Positions 1 to 6,252 are shown, numbered from the stretch's first letter. The stretch: DNA of 7,699 bases from Bacteriovoracaceae bacterium (GCA_023954595.1 JAGSHJ010000139.1:1-7699), one strand, 5' to 3'. Numbers and translations: made by a program. Notes: generated by a model not told the origin, from the letters alone.

Positions 1-37
1 GATCACTCAGAGCAGTGCTTTCTTGGAGGAAAAAGAA

Positions 38-1231
38 TTAGATCCCTCTGACCATCCTAGCTGCAGTTGAAAAGCAGCCCTGCAATAGGTATCCACCTGT
101 GGGTGCCTCAAAGTCAAGCATCTCACCAACGGCATAAAAGCCAGCAAGCTTTTTGATTTGAAAATGTTGATCAAGCTCATTAAAAGCAATTCCACCTGAC
201 GTAGATATTGCCTCCTCAATTGGCCTTGTTCTTTTAAAATCAACCTTTAAATCTTTTATTGCTTGGGCCAGTGTGGATAAATCGGTGTAAGCATCTTTAG
301 GTAGTATTTCTTTTAAAAGTGTATTTTCAACTTTTCCTATTCCCAAAGATTTTCGCAGATGATTTGAAAGACTATCTTTTGCTTTTTTATTTTTAAGTTT
401 TGATAAAACCTGCTCAAGACTAAGATCTGGCTTTAAATCCAATGAAACTGTGGCATGCCCAAACTCAATGATGTTATCTCTTATAATGTTTGAAACGGCA
501 TAAATTCCCCCCCCCTCAATACCAAAGGGTGTAATCATGATCTCGCCTCTATGCACTCTATCTTGAAACTTAATACCTACATTTTTAATGGGAGCACGAT
601 CTACTGTGCTGATAAAATGCTCGGACCAGTCACATTCAAACCCACAGTTCATAGGAAGAAATGGTTTGACCTCAACTCCAAGCTTTTCTAGTTGTGCTTT
701 CCATTTTCCATCAGAGCCAGTGCGCTTCCAGCTAGCACCACCCATTGCTAGTACCACAACGTCACCGATAGCTTGGACCACTTCTTCTTTAAACTTGAAA
801 GTTAATTCTTTGCTGGGATGCAATTCAATAAGTTCGTGACGAAGAAAAAGCTCAAAGTCCTCACTTGCCTTTAAATGGTCAATCCAGTTCTTTAAAATTT
901 GTGCTGCTTTTAGTTCTTTTGGAAAAACCCTTCCAGAGCTTCCAACAAATGTTTCTACACCTAGCTCAAGGCAAAAGTCTCTAAGATCCTGTGGTGTAAA
1001 CTCACCTATAATTTCAGAGAATAGGTCTTGATCCTTTCCATAACGGGTCGAGAAAGACGTCAATTCCTCACTATGAGTAAGGTTCAACCCCCCATTTCCA
1101 GCAACTAGGAACTTCTTCCCACAAGCTGTAGATTGATCGTACAATTCAACACGATATCCTTTCTTTAGAAGAAGATATGAGCTATACAATCCAGCAGGGC
1201 CAGCTCCGACAATAACGACCTTATTTTTCAT
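38..1231 (-). CDS. HI0933/BaiN-like flavoprotein (NAD(P)/FAD-dependent oxidoreductase, PP_4765-like)
   Basis: A 397-residue protein with the look of the HI0933-like flavoproteins (PF03486), closest in style to the uncharacterised PP_4765 group (TIGR03862). The N-terminus carries the FAD dinucleotide-binding loop GAGPAGL (residues 9-15) ending in an acidic residue (E29). It is followed by the family motif GKKFLVAGNGGLNLTHSE (38-55). A central AMGGASW lies near 163-169. The C-terminus has TSGGI (344-348) and GEMLDFEAPTGGYLLQG (369-385), which close the FAD site. No membrane segment is seen, so it is probably cytoplasmic. The substrate is unknown for this group. I chose ATG at 1231 over the adjacent TTG at 1234 because TAAGG sits 7 bases upstream of the ATG. 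Residues 240-242 are encoded by part of a nine-G run. The gene is divergent from the HNH-like gene. Family confidence is high; the biochemical role is unknown. Confidence 0.9.
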   Translation of the reverse strand: MKNKVVIVGAGPAGLYSSYLLLKKGYRVELYDQSTACGKKFLVAGNGGLNLTHSEELTSFSTRYGKDQDLFSEIIGEFTPQDLRDFCLELGVETFVGSSGRVFPKELKAAQILKNWIDHLKASEDFELFLRHELIELHPSKELTFKFKEEVVQAIGDVVVLAMGGASWKRTGSDGKWKAQLEKLGVEVKPFLPMNCGFECDWSEHFISTVDRAPIKNVGIKFQDRVHRGEIMITPFGIEGGGIYAVSNIIRDNIIEFGHATVSLDLKPDLSLEQVLSKLKNKKAKDSLSNHLRKSLGIGKVENTLLKEILPKDAYTDLSTLAQAIKDLKVDFKRTRPIEEAISTSGGIAFNELDQHFQIKKLAGFYAVGEMLDFEAPTGGYLLQGCFSTAARMVRGI

Positions 1232-1253
1232 CAATTAACCTTAGGTTTTATAC

Positions 1254-1282
1254 TTTCCAAAAAATAGCAGGAATTCTATAAT
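1254..1282 (+). promoter_or_regulatory. Sigma-70-type promoter for the HNH-like gene
   Basis: TTTCCA (1254-1259) and a perfect TATAAT (1277-1282) are separated by 17 bases. The predicted start near 1289 lies just ahead of AAAGGA (1297-1302), which sits 9 bases before the TTG start at 1312. This promoter overlaps the candidate promoter of the divergent flavoprotein gene. Confidence 0.65.
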
Positions 1283-1289
1283 TTTAAAA
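1261..1289 (-). promoter_or_regulatory. Candidate extended -10 promoter for the flavoprotein gene
   Basis: On the minus strand, TGC directly precedes TATTTT (1266-1261), an extended -10 pattern. A weak TTTTAA (1289-1284) lies 17 bases upstream as a -35. Transcription would start near 1254 and give a leader of about 23 bases that contains the TAAGG ribosome binding site. The -35 match is poor (3 of 6), so this is tentative. Confidence 0.3.
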
Positions 1290-1311
1290 CACCGACAAAG
1301 GATAACATAAA

Positions 1312-2049
1312 TTGGAACTATCCAAACACAGGGCGCATCGCAATCAAAAATACCTAAGCTGGCTTAGGCAGCAAAACTGTGTAATTGCAGGTACAAAGGC
1401 ACAGTGTGCCCACCACATACGTCTTGGAACAAACGGTGGTGCCGGATTAAAGCCCTCAGACTACTTTTGCATTCCTTTATTAAACGAATATCACACTACA
1501 GGTTCGAGTGCCTTACATATAATTGGTGAGGAGACCTTCCTTAGTTCATTTTCACTCAACCCCAAAGAGTTGTTTTTATCATACTTAAAACAGTTCCTGG
1601 CACAGACTTATGATCTGTCTATTAGCGTAGATAAAAAGAGCTTAGAACAGGCCATTGCAGAACACATCGAACTAATTGAAAAACAAAGACCTAATACTGA
1701 CAAGGCCACTAAAAAACCAAAAAAGAAGAAAGAAGAGCCAAAGGTTGCAGCTCCAAGTATTACTGAAAACGAATACTATCAGAAGGCCAAAGAACTCAAA
1801 AGAGAACGTGACAAGGAACTTAGAAAGAAGCTTAAAGAGCAGAACTCTTCTAGGCCCAAACAAAAACTACCTAGTAGAAAACTGGTTTCTTCTAAACCGA
1901 AACAGTCTCTTAAGGGGCAAGAGTTTTATGAAAAGGCCAAAGAGGCCAGGAAGCAACAAGAGAAAGAATACAGAGAGAAAAACAAAGAACGCATGTCTAA
2001 TTATAGAAAAGAAATGCGAAAAAAGTTGAAAGAGAATCAAAGTAAATAG
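1312..2049 (+). CDS. HNH-nuclease-like protein with Lys/Glu-rich repetitive tail
   Basis: A 245-residue protein. Residues 14-76 resemble the HNH nuclease modules of the DUF968/Ref type: YLSWLRQQNC, then AHHIRLGTNGGAGLKPSD (33-50), IPLLNEYH (54-61) and ALHIIGEETF (67-76). Candidate catalytic or metal residues are H34, H35, H61 and H69. Two positions that are usually zinc-binding Cys are not Cys: the expected CxxC is C23-V-I-A26, and the usual PLC is PLL (55-57). From about residue 130 onward the protein is extremely rich in Lys, Glu and Arg, probably helical, with a repeat around 153-177 and 203-242. The TTG start is forced: an in-frame TAA lies at 1303-1305, AAAGGA is 9 bases upstream, and the only later Met is residue 228. 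A basic tail would suit nucleic-acid binding. The thioesterase gene starts 47 bases downstream with no terminator between. Exact family and activity are uncertain. Confidence 0.75.
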   Translation: MELSKHRAHRNQKYLSWLRQQNCVIAGTKAQCAHHIRLGTNGGAGLKPSDYFCIPLLNEYHTTGSSALHIIGEETFLSSFSLNPKELFLSYLKQFLAQTYDLSISVDKKSLEQAIAEHIELIEKQRPNTDKATKKPKKKKEEPKVAAPSITENEYYQKAKELKRERDKELRKKLKEQNSSRPKQKLPSRKLVSSKPKQSLKGQEFYEKAKEARKQQEKEYREKNKERMSNYRKEMRKKLKENQSK

Positions 2050-2061
2050 CAGATCTTGAAA

Positions 2062-2090
2062 TAGCCAAATAGCCCCTAACATGCTATCTT
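2062..2090 (+). promoter_or_regulatory. Candidate promoter for the thioesterase gene, implying a leaderless mRNA
   Basis: TAGCCA (2062-2067, 4 of 6 to the -35 consensus) and TATCTT (2085-2090) are 17 bases apart, with TGC just upstream of the -10 as in an extended -10. The expected start point is 2097, the A of the ATG itself. No Shine-Dalgarno-like sequence is visible before this gene, which fits leaderless translation. Co-transcription from the upstream HNH-like gene is the alternative. Confidence 0.35.
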
Positions 2091-2096
2091 AATGCC

Positions 2097-2531
2097 ATGA
2101 ATGATTACATCCTAACCTACAGAAAACTAGTCATGCCAGATGACTTAAACCATGCAAAAACCTTATTTGGAGGCCGTCTTTTACAGTGGGCCGATGAAGC
2201 TGCAGTAATGTACGCAATGTGCCAAATTGGGAGCAAATCGATTGTTACTCTAAAAATGTCAGAGGTACTTTTTAAGAACCCTGCTAAGAGTGGAGATGTT
2301 CTTGAGTTTTGGACCAGGAAACAAAAAATAGGAAATAGCTCTTTGGTAGTCGACTGCGTTGTAGTGAGAAAAATAGTTCAATCTCCGCAGGAGAATCCAA
2401 CACCGCCTAAACCTCAAGAAGATGGTCAGTTTAAGAATCCACAAGATATTATACTAAGTTGTGACTTTAGCTTTGTTCACGTTGATGAAAGTGGCAGACC
2501 TAAGCCTCACATGCTTGCAAAGAAAAGCTAG
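2097..2531 (+). CDS. Acyl-CoA thioesterase, hotdog fold (YciA/ACOT-like)
   Basis: A 144-residue single hotdog-domain protein (PF03061 type) expected to hydrolyse acyl-CoA thioesters to free acid and CoA in the cytoplasm. The family pattern is clear: MPDDLNHAKTLFGGRLLQWADEAA (13-36) holds the FGG turn and the central helix with D33 as the likely catalytic acid. VTLKMSEVLFKNPAKSGDVLEF (50-71) and FSFVHVDESGRPKP (125-137) match later strands. Residues about 95-118 form a Pro/Gln-rich insertion (SPQENPTPPKPQEDGQ and on), longer than the usual turn, and the protein ends soon after the GRPKP motif. The start at 2097 has no obvious ribosome binding site. The gene is 47 bases downstream of the HNH-like gene and overlaps the stop of the convergent kinase gene by 4 bases. 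Chain-length preference cannot be read from the sequence. Confidence 0.9.
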   Translation: MNDYILTYRKLVMPDDLNHAKTLFGGRLLQWADEAAVMYAMCQIGSKSIVTLKMSEVLFKNPAKSGDVLEFWTRKQKIGNSSLVVDCVVVRKIVQSPQENPTPPKPQEDGQFKNPQDIILSCDFSFVHVDESGRPKPHMLAKKS

Positions 2532-4546
2532 CTTGTTTCAAATATCCCTAAAAGGCACTTGAATAAAGTGTCTTTTTTTAATGGTTTTGTAAGATAAAGA
2601 TCACACCCGGAGTTAAGGCTTTTCTCTTTCTCCTCTTTAAGCGCACAAGCAGACAATGCAACGATCGGAAGGCTTTTATCACGGTTTTCTACTTCCCACT
2701 TTCTATACTCCCGAGTGGCGGTATAACCGTCCATCACAGGCATTTGCATATCCATAAAAACGATATCAAATTTGTGGTGCTTCAAAGCTTCTAATGCTTG
2801 TTCTCCATCTTCGGCCTCAACAACATCAAAAGGAAATTTTTTGATATAGGCCTTTACAAGACTCCTATTATTTAGAGAGTCATCGACCAGAAGAACCTTA
2901 AGAGACAAAGATTCAAACAATGAATAATCATTTCCAATTGAGGTTTGTTTATTTCTTTTGAGTTCAGGTTTATCAAGTTCTTTTAGATCCAAGCTTGCAA
3001 AGAAAGAGGAACCTCTACCAAGCTCACTCTCCACCCATAATCTTCCACCCATTAATCTAACAAGTTCAGTAGTAATAGATAAACCAAGGCCCGTTCCACC
3101 AAATTTTCTATTGGATGCAGATTCAACTTGAGCAAACTTTTTAAATATCAACTTTTGCTGATCTTCAGGAATACCAATTCCTGTATCAGATACTGTTATA
3201 AGAAGATTACCCTTCTCATCCTTTTCAGCGTGAGTAAGAGTGAACGACACACTCCCATCTTTAGTGAATTTCAAAGCATTACCAACCAAGTTAATTAGAA
3301 CTTGAACAATTCTTGACCTATCCCCCAAATATATCGAATTAAGAGATTCATCGACACTGTAGCTTAATTCAACGCCCTTCTCTTTCGCCTGCCAGTAGAA
3401 TATGTCAAAAAGCTGCTTGAGGATGGCATTAAAGTCTAGCTCTGACTCCTCTAATACGAGCTCCCCTGCCTCCACCTTAGTGAAGTCTAATATATCGTTT
3501 ACAAGGTTTAGTAAGATTTCACTGGAGTTTTTAAGAACCCCCACATAATTCGTTTGCTCTTCATCAAGCTTGGTTTCGCGCAAAAGATCAGAAAGACCTA
3601 CAATAGAATTAAGAGGAGTGCGGATCTCGTGACTCATGTTCGCCAAGAACTCACCCTTGATTTGAGCGTGCTTAAGCGCCTCTTCTTGTGCCTTACGTCT
3701 TTGGGCAACTTCGACCTCTAGGTCTTTTGTACGTGCTTGCACCATGGAAGATACTTTCGCTTTTTGCTTCAACAAAAACTTTGTGTAAATTGAGATAAAG
3801 AAAAATGGCAAAGAGATAAGAAATGCGATCAGGATCACCTTTTCAAACTCGCCATTATCTATTAGCTCCTCACGTCTCTCTGATACATAAAAGAAGTCAA
3901 CATCGTTAAAACTAGCAAGTTTAAACGTTTTGGTATGCTTATTATCGTTCTCCATCTTTTGGGAGTCGGCGGATAAAACACCATCCGCCAAGTAGTACTC
4001 AACAAATGAGTGAGAACTACGCCTATTAAGGATTAGCTTTTCTGCTTTTATATATTCATTAGGATTTGAATGAAATTCGGATAGTCCAAATATAATGCTA
4101 ATGTAGCCTTTTTGGTCATCCCTTGTTTTTACAAATTTAGTAAACACTAGCTTAGGTTCAGACTCATCTATCACCTGAGAGAATTCTAAGATATTAACAT
4201 TTTTACAGGCACCGCTTCCATTGGAAAAGACCAGATTGTCCATATTGTCATGCCAACATGTTGAGAAATTCTTCTCCCCCAATGCATTATTTAAAAACAC
4301 TTTAAACTCATTCACATCGACATTGCTTGAAGCGGTAAAAAGGCCTGATATAACGTCAAGTGCCGCTTTCTTTTTATCTAACTGGTTAAGAATAGATACA
4401 TAGTTCTTTTGAGTAACAGTATCAAATTCTAGTGCGTGATTGTCCCTTAAACTTTTAAGTTGGTTGTCGTAATAGAGAAATGAAAGCACTATTCCAGCGA
4501 ACAAAAATATGTAGATCGTAAATATGTCTTTTTTGGTTTTACTCAT
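2528..4546 (-). CDS. Membrane-bound hybrid sensor histidine kinase with receiver domain
   Basis: A 672-residue hybrid kinase. Residues 8-25 form a membrane segment, about 27-235 are expected to be periplasmic, and 236-258 form a second membrane segment. A coiled-coil linker (about 262-298) leads to the HisKA domain, with the phosphorylated H306 in MSHEIRTPLN. The ATPase domain has the N-box (GDRSRIVQVLINLVGNALKF, 408-427), the G1 box DTGIGIP (454-460) and the G2 box GGTGLGLS (483-490). The C-terminal receiver domain (about 548-670) has D555/D556, phospho-acceptor D599, S632 and K654, so every key residue is present. The early periplasmic part (about 42-90, with SGLFTASSNVDVNEF) resembles the start of CHASE domains; the rest is unassigned. 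No HPt domain or separate regulator is in the window, so the phosphorelay continues elsewhere. Its ATG directly follows the stop of the binding-protein gene, implying translational coupling and a shared signalling role. Confidence 0.93.
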   Translation of the reverse strand: MSKTKKDIFTIYIFLFAGIVLSFLYYDNQLKSLRDNHALEFDTVTQKNYVSILNQLDKKKAALDVISGLFTASSNVDVNEFKVFLNNALGEKNFSTCWHDNMDNLVFSNGSGACKNVNILEFSQVIDESEPKLVFTKFVKTRDDQKGYISIIFGLSEFHSNPNEYIKAEKLILNRRSSHSFVEYYLADGVLSADSQKMENDNKHTKTFKLASFNDVDFFYVSERREELIDNGEFEKVILIAFLISLPFFFISIYTKFLLKQKAKVSSMVQARTKDLEVEVAQRRKAQEEALKHAQIKGEFLANMSHEIRTPLNSIVGLSDLLRETKLDEEQTNYVGVLKNSSEILLNLVNDILDFTKVEAGELVLEESELDFNAILKQLFDIFYWQAKEKGVELSYSVDESLNSIYLGDRSRIVQVLINLVGNALKFTKDGSVSFTLTHAEKDEKGNLLITVSDTGIGIPEDQQKLIFKKFAQVESASNRKFGGTGLGLSITTELVRLMGGRLWVESELGRGSSFFASLDLKELDKPELKRNKQTSIGNDYSLFESLSLKVLLVDDSLNNRSLVKAYIKKFPFDVVEAEDGEQALEALKHHKFDIVFMDMQMPVMDGYTATREYRKWEVENRDKSLPIVALSACALKEEKEKSLNSGCDLYLTKPLKKDTLFKCLLGIFETS
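2550..2579 (+). terminator. Intrinsic terminator of the thioesterase transcript, inside the kinase gene
   Basis: AAAGGCACTT (2551-2560) pairs with AAGTGTCTTT (2566-2575) across a 5-base loop, with one G-U pair and an extra A-T pair at 2550/2576. A run of seven T (2573-2579) follows on the plus strand. It begins 18 bases after the thioesterase stop and lies within the last codons of the kinase. On the minus strand the T-run is much weaker, so it probably acts on plus-strand transcripts. Confidence 0.75.
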
Positions 4547-5995
4547 CTATTTCAATACCTTTGCCAAAGACGCAGGGTATGAGCTTTTGAGAAATCGCCA
4601 CTGCTTTCTCTGCTCTTTTACTCCTAAATCTTTTGTGATTTCTTGCCAGTTTCTAGAAACTTTATTCAGTGCAAGTTTGGGTGATATTTGTTTAAAAGCT
4701 GCTGCATGCACGGCTTGCTTTAAAGTAGAAAAATAGCGCCCTTGCCCTCTTACATAGAAGTCAGGAATGCTAGTGATTAAGCTTTTCTTATGGGCACTCA
4801 AAAACTCTTTCGAGTAAATCTCTTGAACGATTTGATCCTCATAATGTTCATCTCTGTAAGGGTCAAAAAATCCATCCTTTTCTCTCACTGCACTCGTTGA
4901 AACCTTTGGAGTTGTTGCAAACAAACAGAAAAGATAAGATAGTTCGACGTTTGTAGAGTACGATGAAACAACATAATTCCAACCCCAATTAAAGTATGGC
5001 ATTTGATATACTTGTCCATTGATTTTACCACCTGGCAAAGGGGCGTATCCAAGCTTACCCTTAAGTGGAGATGAGGTTTTATTAAATGCTTTTTGAGAAC
5101 CACCCCAACCAAGATTACAGAAGGTGTTGCCCTTAGTGAAAGCCTCAAAGTTTTGAAAAAGATTATTACCTAAAACCCCTGGCTCTAAGTATTTGGTAGC
5201 GTCCACCAATTCTTCAAGGGCTTCAAGCCCTGAAGCATTATTGAACTGTGGATTGAAGTCATCATCTACAGGGAAAAATCCTTTAGAGTGAAAACGTGTC
5301 CAGAACTCCCATGCAGTATAATCTCTATTTCTGAATAGGCTTCCACCGTATCGGTTCTTATCGGGGTTATGAAAGAATTGCATTTGTTTATCGAGATCAT
5401 CCCATGTCATTGGAACATCTAGTTTTTTTCCGAATCTATCTTTAAAACGCTTTTGGTTATCTATATCTTCAAGCCATTGCTTATTATAAAAAAGCATATA
5501 AGCATCACCATCACACTGGTAACCGTACAAGTCCCCCTTATAGCGATCTCCAAGATTATAAAGTGAAGATTCCATAAGACCTACTGGTTCGTAAACTTGA
5601 GCGAAGGGCGTTAGATCAATGATTGATTTGGCCTCCACCAAGTCCGGAATAGTGAAACTAGCTGGAAGAGCAACATCAATCGACTTTGAGCCCTTGCCCA
5701 TGAGTCTTTCCAATAGGATTTCAGATGCCACATCTGCTGTACCAACCTCTCTTAAATTAACAGTAATGCCTGTGAGCTTTTTAAACTCTTGAGCAACAGC
5801 TGTTACATTTGCAAGTGATCCCTTAGGATGAAGAAGGTTTAGTGATTGATTCTTCTTTCCCCACTTTTTCTTTATTAAATTTGCAATTTGGATATGTGGT
5901 TCAGTAAAGGTAGAGCTGAAAGTAGACAGGGGCATTGAGGACATGGCCAATACGAGCTTACCGCCTTTAAGAACGAATTTTCTTCTTGTAAGCAT
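4547..5995 (-). CDS. Family-1 extracellular solute-binding protein with Tat-like signal
   Basis: A 482-residue periplasmic binding protein of the carbohydrate-type family 1 (PF01547/PF13416). The N-terminus TRRKFVLKGG (3-12) matches the twin-arginine pattern, followed by a modest hydrophobic stretch. No AxA-type cleavage site is obvious. Family landmarks are EFKKLTGITVNLRE (70-83), YGYQCDGDAYMLFYNKQWLED (157-177), PMTWDDL (195-201), NFEAFTKGNTFCNLGWGGSQKAF (282-304), GKLGYAPLPGG (313-323) and a C-terminal helical part with WQEITKDLG (450-458). The ATG at 5995 has GGAG 7 bases upstream. No permease or ATPase gene is adjacent; the next gene in the operon, with a gap of zero, is the hybrid kinase. 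I infer that it presents a ligand, possibly a sugar or related polar solute, to the kinase rather than to a transporter. Ligand identity cannot be read here. Confidence 0.9.
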   Translation of the reverse strand: MLTRRKFVLKGGKLVLAMSSMPLSTFSSTFTEPHIQIANLIKKKWGKKNQSLNLLHPKGSLANVTAVAQEFKKLTGITVNLREVGTADVASEILLERLMGKGSKSIDVALPASFTIPDLVEAKSIIDLTPFAQVYEPVGLMESSLYNLGDRYKGDLYGYQCDGDAYMLFYNKQWLEDIDNQKRFKDRFGKKLDVPMTWDDLDKQMQFFHNPDKNRYGGSLFRNRDYTAWEFWTRFHSKGFFPVDDDFNPQFNNASGLEALEELVDATKYLEPGVLGNNLFQNFEAFTKGNTFCNLGWGGSQKAFNKTSSPLKGKLGYAPLPGGKINGQVYQMPYFNWGWNYVVSSYSTNVELSYLFCLFATTPKVSTSAVREKDGFFDPYRDEHYEDQIVQEIYSKEFLSAHKKSLITSIPDFYVRGQGRYFSTLKQAVHAAAFKQISPKLALNKVSRNWQEITKDLGVKEQRKQWRFLKSSYPASLAKVLK

Positions 5996-6021
5996 TAAGC
6001 TACTCCGATTATATGATACTG

Positions 6022-6050
6022 ACTAAAGCATCTTATCAACTAGATGTATT
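6022..6050 (-). promoter_or_regulatory. Weak candidate promoter for the binding protein-kinase operon
   Basis: On the minus strand, TGC precedes TTTAGT (6027-6022) as a possible extended -10, with AATACA (6050-6045) 17 bases upstream. Transcription from near 6015 would leave the GGAG ribosome binding site in a 20-base leader. An alternative is TTGATA (6039-6034) with TATCAT (6018-6013), but the spacer is only 15 bases. Neither is strong. Confidence 0.2.
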
Positions 6051-6056
6051 AGCTTT
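6025..6056. repeat. Imperfect inverted repeat upstream of the binding protein-kinase operon
   Basis: CATCT (6029-6033) and AGATG (6042-6046) form arms around an 8-base spacer. Outer AAAG (6025-6028) and CTTT (6053-6056) continue the symmetry after an unpaired stretch on one side. The element lies 30 to 61 bases upstream of the operon's ATG, where an operator or leader hairpin would be expected. It may be chance in AT-rich DNA. Confidence 0.25.
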
Positions 6057-6200
6057 GTGACCATAATGTATCCAATCGTAAACAGTGCTTGAATTTCAGA
6101 CACTTACAAAATTATTATTAGAAAATAAATCACGATATTATATGGTGAAGAATAAGTTTTAGTGTTATTTCGTGAAATTAGGTACTTAGAACAAATTCAT

Positions 6201-6229
6201 TTTCCAATATCCGTTCAAAATATTATGAT
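6201..6229 (+). promoter_or_regulatory. yajQ: Sigma-70-type promoter for yajQ
   Basis: TTTCCA (6201-6206) and TATGAT (6224-6229) are separated by 17 bases. The predicted start near 6236 leaves a leader of about 17 bases that contains AGGAG (6242-6246), 6 bases before the ATG. The -35 hexamer and spacer are the same as in the promoter at 1254-1282, which strengthens both calls. Confidence 0.6.
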
Positions 6230-6252
6230 AAGGCCAACTATAGGAGATAAAT

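Noticed and set aside
1..37. Possible terminator after the flavoprotein gene
   Set aside because: Only 4- to 5-bp stems with no following T-run on the minus strand can be formed in the bases available.
588..839. Open frame on the plus strand within the flavoprotein gene
   Set aside because: It lies antisense to a well-conserved coding region and its translation shows no family motif; a shadow frame.
1676..2029. Lys/Arg-rich open frame overlapping the HNH-like gene in another plus frame, and hydrophobic minus frames opposite it
   Set aside because: These are by-products of the A-rich Lys/Glu codons of the tail; none has a ribosome binding site or recognisable domain.
6008..6013. Perfect minus-strand TATAAT just upstream of the binding-protein gene
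   Set aside because: Transcription from it would start near 6001, leaving only 6 bases before the ATG and excluding the GGAG ribosome binding site; no good -35 is correctly spaced.
6167..6178. Short palindrome ATTTCGTGAAAT upstream of the yajQ promoter
   Set aside because: Five-base arms in AT-rich DNA are expected by chance and no second copy was seen nearby.
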